64,000 nucleotides of DNA from an uncultured Bacteroidales bacterium (GTDB lineage: Bacteria > Bacteroidota > Bacteroidia > Bacteroidales > UBA932), in NCBI GenBank assembly GCA_947168065.1, contig CAMVKH010000001.1, positions 1 through 64,000 of the forward strand, in the 5' to 3' direction. This document shows, one piece after another, positions 1 through 6,618 of this stretch; position 1 is the first letter of the stretch, and each line of letters opens with the position of its first letter. The position numbers were made by a program, and so were the translations under genes. The notes beneath the pieces are model-generated. The model worked only from the letters and a program-made list of their open reading frames with translations. It did no database searches and had not been told where the DNA came from.

Positions 1-45
1 TTCCTATTCTTTCAATGAACTTCCCGTTCTTTCCGAAACGGGCTG

Positions 46-76
46 CAAAGGTAAAAACCTTTTTTGAATTCGCAAA
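46..76 (-). promoter_or_regulatory. Bacteroidota-type promoter firing leftward (proximal copy)
   Basis: Read on the minus strand, TTTG (73-76) and TACCTTTG (46-53) are separated by exactly 19 bases, a full match to the Bacteroidota consensus TTTG-N19-TAnnTTTG. Transcription would start near position 40 and leave the window on the left, so the gene it serves is not visible. The start region carries the inverted repeat CCCGTT/AACGGG (23-28 and 37-42). Confidence 0.7.
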
Positions 77-159
77 AAATATTTTAAAAAATTTTTAAAA
101 TTCTTTTTTGCATCCTTCTGCAGTGCCTTGTCAAATAACTTTCTTCCCGAACGGGACCG

Positions 160-189
160 CAAAGGTAGACATTATTTTGACAAAACAAA
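160..189 (-). promoter_or_regulatory. Bacteroidota-type promoter firing leftward (distal copy)
   Basis: On the minus strand TTTG (186-189) lies 18 bases from TACCTTTG (160-167). It has the same minus-7 box as the promoter at 46-76 and, like it, an inverted repeat at the expected start site (TCCCG-AA-CGGGA, 145-156). The two therefore look like tandem, co-regulated promoters of a gene beyond the left edge. Confidence 0.65.
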
Positions 190-190
190 C

Positions 191-230
191 TTTTTTCGAC
201 TTTTTTTTCGACTTTTTTTCGACTTTTTTC
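191..230. repeat. Short T-rich direct repeats
   Basis: Three CGAC motifs (197-200, 209-212, 220-223) are each set in runs of six to eight T, forming a degenerate repeat of about 11-12 bp. The tract lies just downstream of the small gene at 242-478 and upstream of the leftward promoters. No hairpin strong enough for a normal terminator is visible. Confidence 0.5.
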
Positions 231-241
231 AGGGGCCAGGG

Positions 242-478
242 TCAGAAGAGACGAGGATAATTGTCGTCAATTTGCTCCAAGATATGGGAAATCACCACAT
301 TACGGATAAACGCCGATTTGCTGCGCACGGAGTACTTCTCGCAGTACTGATTGATCAGCGAAAGTTCCTTCTCATTGAAAAGGATTGTCTTCCGGTACCG
401 GCGTACGAGCTTGTCCTGCCGCTCACGACGGAAATCGGGCGCCAGGTTGTGTTTCTTGGATTTCTTCTTCTTTGCCAT
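242..478 (-). CDS. Small basic protein downstream of RNase G, family unknown
   Basis: This is a 78-residue protein with a very lysine/arginine-rich N-terminus (AKKKKSKKHN). A predicted helical segment follows, ending in QIDDNYPRLF. The middle (KTILFNEKELSLINQYCEKY...KSAFIRN) looks like a ribbon-helix-helix type sequence, with a short strand before two helices, but this is only a resemblance. It starts 15 bases after the RNase G stop on the same strand and is probably co-transcribed. The context (RNase G, HU, a ribosomal-type mini-protein) suggests a nucleic-acid-binding role. That role is inferred and not shown by any catalytic motif. Confidence 0.7.
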   Translation of the reverse strand: MAKKKKSKKHNLAPDFRRERQDKLVRRYRKTILFNEKELSLINQYCEKYSVRSKSAFIRNVVISHILEQIDDNYPRLF

Positions 479-493
479 ACCTATTATATAAGA

Positions 494-2041
494 TTAAACG
501 ACCGGCTCCCCTGACGCGTCACACCAGGTGGCCTGCAGCAGTGAATAGTCGGTAAGGCCTTCAACCTTGATCTTGCAGCCGTATTTGCGGCACCACTTGC
601 GACGGATACTGGCCAGGCCCTTGGTCAGGTAGGCCTCGAAGATCGGGCTGACCTTGAGCACGAACGAATCCATCTTGCGTTCTTTCGTATAATAGGCGAG
701 CTGCCTTTCGAGCGTCTCGTCGAAAAGAATCGTGGGGCCCACCTTGCCCGTACCGTTGCAGGTCGGACAAACCTCGGTGGTGTTGATCTCCGTAGCCGGG
801 CGTACCCGCTGCCGCGTGATCTGCATCAATCCGAATTTGGTGAGCGGAAGGACGGTGTGCTTGGCACGGTCGCCCTCCATGAGTTCCTGCATGTGCTTGT
901 ACAGCTGCAGGCGGTGGCTGCTGTCGTCCATATCGATGAAATCGATGATGACGATGCCGCCCATATCTCTGAGACGCAGCTGACGGGCAATTTCCTCAGC
1001 CGCGTTCTTGTTGACCTCGAACGCGTTGTTCTCCTGGTCTTTCTGCTTGGCACGGATGCCGCTGTTGACGTCTATCACGTGCAGGGCCTCCGTATGTTCG
1101 ATCACGAGATAAGCGCCCGACTTGATCGAGACGATCTTCCCGAAGGAGCCCTTGATCTGGCGGCTCACCTCGAAATGGTCGAGAATCGGCTCGTGACCCT
1201 TGTAGAGTTTGACGATCTTCTCCTGTTCCGGAGATATCATCGTCACATAGTCATCGACCTCTTTGTAAACAGCCTCGTCATTGACATAGATATTGGTAAA
1301 CGAGTCGTTGAGCAGGTCGCGCAAGATAGTCGTAGTCCGGCTGTTTTCCGTGAAAAGCAGCTGGACGCCCTTGCTGCGGGCCATCTTCGGCCAGGAGTCC
1401 TCCCATTTCTTGATGAGGCTCTTGAGCTCCGCATCGAGCACGGCGGCACGCTTACCTTCCGCGGCCGTGCGGATGATGACCCCGTAGTTCGGGGGAAGGA
1501 TACTGTAGACCAGCCGCTCCAGACGTTTCTTCTCCTCACGCGAGGAGATTTTCTGGGAGATGCTGACCTTGTCAGCGAAGGGAAGCAGCACCAGGTTGCG
1601 CCCCGCGATGGAGATCTCCGCCGTCAGGCGCGATCCTTTCGTTGAGATGGGCTCCTTGACGATCTGGACGGCGATGGGCTGGCCGGGCGAAAGGAAACGC
1701 TCGATCCGCCCCTCCTTTTCCAGGATATCGTCAATCCGGGTGTCCCGGTAGAGCTGCGTGAAATCGCTGTTTGCGTTGATGTTACGGACAAATGTGTCGA
1801 AGGCCTTGAAATTCAGACCCAAGTCGAGATAGTGGACGAAAGCGTCCTTCTCGTCTCCGATGTCCACGAATGCGGCATTGAGCGAGGGAAGGATTTTCTT
1901 GACTTTTCCAAGATAGACATCTCCCACACTGTAGCCGCGGCCTTCGGTCTTCTCCTGGTTGAGCTCGATCAGACGTTTGTTCTCAAGGAGCGCAATGGAT
2001 ACTTCGGACTGCCCTACATCAATGATCAGATCTTTGTCCAT
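494..2041 (-). CDS. rng: Ribonuclease G/E family endoribonuclease
   Basis: 515 residues, the usual RNase G size. These enzymes process rRNA precursors and start mRNA decay by single-strand cleavage. An N-terminal S1-type RNA-binding part (GDVYLGKVKKILPSLNAAFVD) leads into the catalytic core with the metal-site region GGIVIIDFIDMD. The CPTCNGTGKV segment is the Zn-link motif that ties subunits together. A start five codons upstream (2056) is possible. MDKDLIIDVGQ at 2041 was chosen because homologues begin with this sequence and the upstream ATG falls in the terminator T-tract. No Shine-Dalgarno is visible. A strong hairpin (2051-2098) separates it from the HU/mini-protein genes, so it may be expressed only by read-through or after RNA processing. 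Confidence 0.93.
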   Translation of the reverse strand: MDKDLIIDVGQSEVSIALLENKRLIELNQEKTEGRGYSVGDVYLGKVKKILPSLNAAFVDIGDEKDAFVHYLDLGLNFKAFDTFVRNINANSDFTQLYRDTRIDDILEKEGRIERFLSPGQPIAVQIVKEPISTKGSRLTAEISIAGRNLVLLPFADKVSISQKISSREEKKRLERLVYSILPPNYGVIIRTAAEGKRAAVLDAELKSLIKKWEDSWPKMARSKGVQLLFTENSRTTTILRDLLNDSFTNIYVNDEAVYKEVDDYVTMISPEQEKIVKLYKGHEPILDHFEVSRQIKGSFGKIVSIKSGAYLVIEHTEALHVIDVNSGIRAKQKDQENNAFEVNKNAAEEIARQLRLRDMGGIVIIDFIDMDDSSHRLQLYKHMQELMEGDRAKHTVLPLTKFGLMQITRQRVRPATEINTTEVCPTCNGTGKVGPTILFDETLERQLAYYTKERKMDSFVLKVSPIFEAYLTKGLASIRRKWCRKYGCKIKVEGLTDYSLLQATWCDASGEPVV

Positions 2042-2050
2042 ACTTGTGCA

Positions 2051-2098
2051 AAACAAAAAATTAATCTAAAGCAGACCGTGCCTGCCTTAGATTAATTT
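2051..2098 (-). terminator. Intrinsic terminator or attenuator upstream of rng
   Basis: On the minus strand a 12-bp AT-rich stem (2087-2098 with 2058-2069), one mismatch, and a 4-bp GCAG/CTGC top enclose a 7-base loop. It is followed by TTTTTTGTTT. It lies between the mini-protein stop and the rng start codon, only about 10 bases before rng. No promoter box is visible after it, which makes an attenuator or an RNA-processing target as likely as a simple operon end. Confidence 0.75.
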
Positions 2099-2122
2099 GT
2101 AAGTAAGAATTTTCGAGACAAA

Positions 2123-2212
2123 CTATTTCTTCTTATGTCTGTTCTTACGCAGGCGTTTCTTACGCTTGTGCGTAGCCATCTTATGTCTCTTATGCTTCTT
2201 TCCGTTAGGCAT
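2123..2212 (-). CDS. bS22/mS38-like (AURKAIP1/COX24 domain) mini-protein
   Basis: A 29-residue protein that starts MPNGKKHKRHKMATHKRKKR and ends LRKNRHKKK. It is almost entirely Lys, Arg and His. It matches the tiny Bacteroidota proteins annotated with the AURKAIP1/COX24 domain, the family of mitochondrial mS38 and mycobacterial bS22, which sit in the small ribosomal subunit near the decoding region. It starts 12 bases after the HU stop, so the two are very likely one transcript from the promoter at 2559-2589. A ribosomal role is inferred from family resemblance. The family call rests on composition and the conserved MATHKRKKRLRKNRHK core. Confidence 0.78.
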   Translation of the reverse strand: MPNGKKHKRHKMATHKRKKRLRKNRHKKK

Positions 2213-2224
2213 AATTATATAGTT

Positions 2225-2512
2225 TTAAAGGGTTTCCTCTTTGCTCACCTTTGCGATGAAAGTCTTGGCAGGCTTGAACGCGGGGACATTGTGTGCAGGA
2301 ATCACGATCGTCGTGTTCTTGGAGATGTTACGGGCGGTCTTCTTGGCGCGCGTCTTGACCGTAAAACTACCGAAGCCACGGAGATAGACATTCTCGCCAT
2401 TGGCCAGGGAGTTCTTCACGCTCTCCATGAAACCTTCAACAATACTCTGCACTTTGATTCTTTCAACGCCGGTGCTTTTCGCGATTTCATTTACGATTTC
2501 AGCCTTTGTCAT
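2225..2512 (-). CDS. HU-family DNA-binding protein
   Basis: A 95-residue histone-like protein that bends and compacts DNA as a dimer. It opens MTKAEIVNEIAKSTGVE, the standard HU N-terminal helix. It contains the RGFGSFTVKTRAKKTARN saddle and the beta-arm tip IPAHNVPAFKPAKTF, including the intercalating proline. Its own promoter lies at 2559-2589 on the same strand. The bS22-like gene follows 12 bases downstream. Length and motifs are complete and nothing is missing. It could equally be called an IHF-like subunit, since Bacteroidota carry many paralogues. Confidence 0.95.
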   Translation of the reverse strand: MTKAEIVNEIAKSTGVERIKVQSIVEGFMESVKNSLANGENVYLRGFGSFTVKTRAKKTARNISKNTTIVIPAHNVPAFKPAKTFIAKVSKEETL

Positions 2513-2558
2513 GGTATGTTTTTATTATAATAGGGTTAATGCTTTGTTTTAAGGGTTG

Positions 2559-2589
2559 CAAAAATAGGTGTATTTTTTTAATTATCAAA
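2559..2589 (-). promoter_or_regulatory. Promoter of the HU / bS22-like transcript
   Basis: On the minus strand TTTG (2586-2589), 19 bases, then TATTTTTG (2559-2566), a perfect match to the Bacteroidota consensus. The expected start is near 2552, giving a leader of about 40 bases before the HU start codon. Confidence 0.8.
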
Positions 2590-2640
2590 AAACTAGTTCG
2601 ATTTTTTTTCGTTTTTTTGTTTGGCATAACAATTGACAAT

Positions 2641-2671
2641 TATACTGTCCGCCCCCAAGCGGGCGAGTATA
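2641..2671. promoter_or_regulatory. Inverted repeat in front of lon (possible operator)
   Basis: TATACT-gtc-CGCCC (2641-2654) pairs with GGGCG-AGTATA (2661-2671) around a 6-base centre. The right end is 19 bases before the lon ATG. A TTTG lies 19 bases before TACTGTCC, which starts inside the left arm, so the repeat would overlap a degenerate minus-7 box. It could be a repressor site for heat-shock or stress control of lon. Confidence 0.45.
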
Positions 2672-2690
2672 CTGACATTTTGACACGAAT

Positions 2691-5111
2691 ATGGACAACA
2701 AAGATATATTGAAGGAGATTTTCGGCGGTTCCCAGTCGGAAGTGAACATCATTCCGGTCATGAATATGGAGACGGGTTCACACGACATCAAGGACGAGGA
2801 ACTGCCCCGGCTGCTGCCCATCCTGCCGCTGCGCAATGCCATCCTGTTTCCCAATACGGTCATCCCCGTTACGGTGGGACGGCCCAAATCGATCCAGCTG
2901 ATCAACGACGTTTTCCGCTCGGGCCGTCTGCTCGGCGCCGTCACCCAGCTGGACGCCAAGACGGAAGACCCTACGCCTTCCGACATCTACCGCACCGGCA
3001 CGCTGGGACGCATCGTCAAGACCATTGAGATGCCCGACGATACCATTACCGCTATCATTCAGGGTGTCAGGCGTTTCGATATACGCCAGATCAACATTAC
3101 GGCGCCCTACATGATGGCCGAGGTGAGCTACCGGCGCGACATCGTTCCCGATGCGGGCAACCCCGACATGGACGCCCTGACAGGCTCCATCAAGGACGCC
3201 GCCATCCAGATCGTCAAGCTGACGCCCCACATCCCGCAGGAGGCCGGCTACGCCATCAAGAACATCGAGGGCTACGAGTTCATCGTCAACTTCATCGCCT
3301 CAAGCGCCGAGATCGACCCGCCTACGGACAAGGTGCCCCTGCTGGACATCGACAACCTGCAGGAGCGTGCGCTCAAGCTGCTCGAACTGCTCAACAAGCA
3401 CATCGACCTGCTCAAGATCAAGGACGACCTCCAGAAGAAGGTCAAGTCGGAAATCGACCAGCAGCAGCGTGAATACTACCTCAACAACCAGCTCAAGACC
3501 ATCCAGGAGGAGCTGGGTATCAATGCCGAAGAAGAAGACCTGTCGGCCTTCCGCGCACGCGCAAAGGAAAAGAAATGGTCTGCCAAGGTGGCCGAGACCT
3601 TTGAAAAGGAGCTCCGCAAGCTGGAACACACCAATCCCAACTCAGCCGACTACAACGTCCAGTACGCCTACGTGGACTTCCTCCTCGAACTGCCCTGGGA
3701 CGAACTCTCAGAGGACAATCTCGACATGAAGAACGCCCAGAAAGTCCTGGACGAGGACCACTTCGGTCTGGAAAAGGTCAAGGAGCGCATCATCGAATAC
3801 CTGGCCGTGCTCAAGCTCAAGGGCGACATGAAATCGCCCATCCTCTGCCTTTACGGACCTCCGGGCGTGGGCAAAACCTCGCTCGGCAAATCGATCGCCC
3901 GGGCGCTGGGCCGTCAATATGGCAGGATTTCGCTTGGCGGTCTGCACGACGAATCGGAAATCCGCGGACACCGCAAGACCTACATCGGTGCCATGCCGGG
4001 GCGTATCATCCAGACCATCAAGCGGGCCGGGACATCAAACCCCGTGATCGTGCTCGACGAAATCGACAAGGTGACGGAGGACTTCCACGGAGATCCCGCT
4101 TCGGCCCTCCTCGAAGTGCTTGATCCGGAGCAGAATACCACGTTCCACGACAACTACCTCGACATCGACTACGACCTGTCCAAAGTGCTGTTCATCACGA
4201 CGGCCAACGACGTGAGCGGCATCCATCCCGCCCTGAAGGACAGGATGGAAATGATCAATGTGTCGGGTTACCTGGCCCAGGAAAAGGCCGCCATTGCGCA
4301 AGGCTATCTCATCCCGAAGCAGCGCAAGGCACACGGCCTGGAAGAGGCCCAGTTCCAACTCTCCGACGAGGCGGTGGACACGGTCATCGACCAGTACACC
4401 CGCGAATCGGGCGTCCGCGGCCTGGACAAGCAGATTGCCAAGCTGGCCCGCCTGACCGCCAAGAAAATCGCACTCGAAGAGCCGCTGCCCGAAATCATCG
4501 GTGCCGAAGAAGTCAAGTCCTACCTCGGCCTCCCCACCAATTTCCACGACATTCAGGAGGGCAACGAAGCCCCCGGCGTGGTGACGGGCCTGGCCTGGAC
4601 CCAGATGGGCGGCGAGATCCTCTTCGTGGAATGCAGTCCCAGCGAAGGAAAAGGCGTGCTGTCCACGACCGGCAATCTGGGCGATGTGATGAAGGAATCC
4701 GTCACCATCGCGTACCAGTACTTGAAAGCGCATCCGCAACTGGCGGGAATCACTAGCAAAGAGCTCGCTAAGAAAGATTTGCACATCCACGTTCCGGAAG
4801 GAGCCATTCCGAAGGACGGTCCTTCGGCCGGCATCACGATGGTCAGCGCCATGGCCTCGGCCCTGCGCGGGAAGGCCGTCCGCAGCCGGATTGCCATGAC
4901 CGGCGAAATCACCCTGCGCGGCAAGGTGCTGCCCGTGGGCGGCATCAAGGAAAAGATCCTGGCCGCCAAGCGCGCCGGCGTCAAGGAAATCGTGCTCTCG
5001 CGGGAAAACGAGAAGGACATCCTCGACATCAAGCCGCTCTACGTGGAGGGGCTCACGTTCCACTACGTAGACACCATCGACCAGGTGCTCGACTTCGTTT
5101 TTTCGGAATAA
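2691..5111 (+). CDS. lon: ATP-dependent protease Lon (LonA)
   Basis: 806 residues, typical of LonA. Lon is a cytoplasmic homohexamer that unfolds and degrades damaged and regulatory proteins. Order: N-terminal substrate-binding domain (about 35-235, [18 protein letters not shown]), coiled helical region, AAA+ module with Walker [10 protein letters not shown] at 389-397 (Lys395) and Walker [11 protein letters not shown], then the S16 protease domain. The catalytic dyad is visible: Ser712 in KDGPSAG and Lys755 in GGIKEK. The first 20 residues vary between species. An inverted repeat directly upstream may regulate it. ung follows 4 bases after the stop, so the two are probably co-transcribed. 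Confidence 0.97.
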   Translation: MDNKDILKEIFGGSQSEVNIIPVMNMETGSHDIKDEELPRLLPILPLRNAILFPNTVIPVTVGRPKSIQLINDVFRSGRLLGAVTQLDAKTEDPTPSDIYRTGTLGRIVKTIEMPDDTITAIIQGVRRFDIRQINITAPYMMAEVSYRRDIVPDAGNPDMDALTGSIKDAAIQIVKLTPHIPQEAGYAIKNIEGYEFIVNFIASSAEIDPPTDKVPLLDIDNLQERALKLLELLNKHIDLLKIKDDLQKKVKSEIDQQQREYYLNNQLKTIQEELGINAEEEDLSAFRARAKEKKWSAKVAETFEKELRKLEHTNPNSADYNVQYAYVDFLLELPWDELSEDNLDMKNAQKVLDEDHFGLEKVKERIIEYLAVLKLKGDMKSPILCLYGPPGVGKTSLGKSIARALGRQYGRISLGGLHDESEIRGHRKTYIGAMPGRIIQTIKRAGTSNPVIVLDEIDKVTEDFHGDPASALLEVLDPEQNTTFHDNYLDIDYDLSKVLFITTANDVSGIHPALKDRMEMINVSGYLAQEKAAIAQGYLIPKQRKAHGLEEAQFQLSDEAVDTVIDQYTRESGVRGLDKQIAKLARLTAKKIALEEPLPEIIGAEEVKSYLGLPTNFHDIQEGNEAPGVVTGLAWTQMGGEILFVECSPSEGKGVLSTTGNLGDVMKESVTIAYQYLKAHPQLAGITSKELAKKDLHIHVPEGAIPKDGPSAGITMVSAMASALRGKAVRSRIAMTGEITLRGKVLPVGGIKEKILAAKRAGVKEIVLSRENEKDILDIKPLYVEGLTFHYVDTIDQVLDFVFSE

Positions 5112-5115
5112 CGCC

Positions 5116-5784
5116 ATGGACGTCAAGATCGAAGAAAGCTGGAAGCGCGCACTTGCGCCTGAATTCGAGAAACCCTATTTCCGGAACCTGGCGCAGCAGC
5201 TGCACCAGGAGAAACGCGAAGGCCGGACGATCTACCCGCCCGGCCCCCTGATTTTCAACGCCTTCAACCTCACGCCGTTCGACCGGGTAAAGGTTGTGAT
5301 CATCGGGCAGGACCCCTATCACGGTCCGGGTCAGGCAGAGGGTCTCTCCTTTTCCGTTCCGCATGGTGTCCCGCTCCCTCCTTCGCTGGTCAATATCTAC
5401 AAGGAGATTGAAACGGACCTGGGTGTAACGCTGCACAAGGACGGTTCGCTCCGCGGCTGGGCGGCCCAGGGCGTTTTCCTGCTCAATGCCGTGCTGACCG
5501 TGCGGGCCGGACAGCCCACTTCCCACAGTCGGATCGGCTGGGCGGAATTCACCGATGCGGTCATCCGCACCCTGTCGCAGCAGCGGCAGGGACTGGTGTT
5601 CCTGCTCTGGGGCAACTTCGCCAGGTCCAAGAAGGAGCTGATCGACATCAGCCGCCACACCGTCCTGGAAGCGGCCCATCCTTCCCCCCTCGCTCGCGGT
5701 GCCTTTTTCGGCTGCAAGCATTTCTCAAAGACCAACCAAATCCTTGTTTCTCAAGGAGAAACGCCCATCGACTGGACCTTGTGA
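5116..5784 (+). CDS. ung: Uracil-DNA glycosylase, family 1
   Basis: 222 residues, full length. The enzyme removes uracil from DNA to start base-excision repair. The water-activating loop GQDPYHGPGQAEGLSF carries the catalytic Asp66, and the HPSPLARG loop carries His188, both in expected places. FLLWGNFARSKK is the conserved DNA-binding stretch. Translation starts 4 bases after lon and the gene ends at a clear terminator (5790-5816), so lon-ung looks like a two-gene transcript linking protein and DNA damage responses. Confidence 0.97.
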   Translation: MDVKIEESWKRALAPEFEKPYFRNLAQQLHQEKREGRTIYPPGPLIFNAFNLTPFDRVKVVIIGQDPYHGPGQAEGLSFSVPHGVPLPPSLVNIYKEIETDLGVTLHKDGSLRGWAAQGVFLLNAVLTVRAGQPTSHSRIGWAEFTDAVIRTLSQQRQGLVFLLWGNFARSKKELIDISRHTVLEAAHPSPLARGAFFGCKHFSKTNQILVSQGETPIDWTL

Positions 5785-5789
5785 CCCAC

Positions 5790-5816
5790 AAAAAGTGCCT
5801 CCGGGCACTTTTTTTT
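5790..5816 (+). terminator. Intrinsic terminator after ung
   Basis: A 10-bp stem AAAAAGTGCC/GGCACTTTTT with a TCCG loop continues into further T residues. Its AT base pairs make it usable in both directions. Confidence 0.85.
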
Positions 5817-5895
5817 CGCCCGGACTGTCCGTTTTTTTATAACTTTGTATGTTACAAGCAGAATATTTAAGTATTAACCCATTAAATATCAAACA

Positions 5896-6585
5896 ATGAA
5901 AAAAGTACTTTCTGCACTGATCTGCACCGCACTCATCCTGTCGGGATGCGGAAACATGTCCAACCTGGCTAAAGGTTCCGCCATCGGCGGTGGCTCCGGC
6001 GCAGCCGTGGGTGCCGGCGTAGGTGCCCTGATCGGTAAAGACGGCAAGAGCGCGGCCATCGGTGCCGCCATCGGTACGGCCGTGGGTGCCGGCGTAGGCG
6101 CCCTGATCGGCAAGAAGATGGACAACAAGGCCGCCGAACTGGCAGCCGCCATGGAAGACGCCAACGTCGAAGTCGTCACCGATGCCAACGACCTGAAGGC
6201 TGTCAAAGTTACGCTTGAGAGCGGTATCCTCTTCAATACCAGCAGTTCCACGCTGAACGACGCCTCCAAGGCAGCCCTCAAGAAATTCGCCGCGAACATG
6301 GCTGACATGCCCGACACCGACCTGACCATCCTCGGCCACACCGACAATACCGGTACGCCGGAGTACAATGAGAAACTTTCCGTCCAGCGCGCCGCTTCGG
6401 TAGCCGGCTTCCTTCAGAACTGCGGCATGTCGGTCGACCGCATGACCATCGAAGGCCGTTCGTTCCACGAACCCGTAGCCGACAACAGCACCAAGGAAGG
6501 CCGTCTCCAGAACCGTCGTGTCGAGATCTACATCTCCGCCAACGAGAAGATGATCAACGACGCCCAGGCCGGCAACCTGAACTAA
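5896..6585 (+). CDS. OmpA-family lipoprotein with glycine-zipper segment
   Basis: 229 residues. The signal peptide ends in the lipobox LSGC, so Cys18 should be lipidated and the protein anchored to the outer membrane. Residues 25-75 are a glycine-zipper region with two near-identical GAGVGALIGK stretches. The C-terminal half is an OmpA peptidoglycan-binding domain with LGHTDNTGT and the NRRVEI end signature. This is the YiaD-like arrangement, tethering the envelope to the cell wall. A minus-7 box TAACTTTG lies at 5840-5847 without a clear minus-33 match. The next gene starts 33 bases downstream. Confidence 0.9.
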   Translation: MKKVLSALICTALILSGCGNMSNLAKGSAIGGGSGAAVGAGVGALIGKDGKSAAIGAAIGTAVGAGVGALIGKKMDNKAAELAAAMEDANVEVVTDANDLKAVKVTLESGILFNTSSSTLNDASKAALKKFAANMADMPDTDLTILGHTDNTGTPEYNEKLSVQRAASVAGFLQNCGMSVDRMTIEGRSFHEPVADNSTKEGRLQNRRVEIYISANEKMINDAQAGNLN

Positions 6586-6618
6586 GCTTTTCCACCCTGA
6601 ACTTAAAAGAAAACGAAT

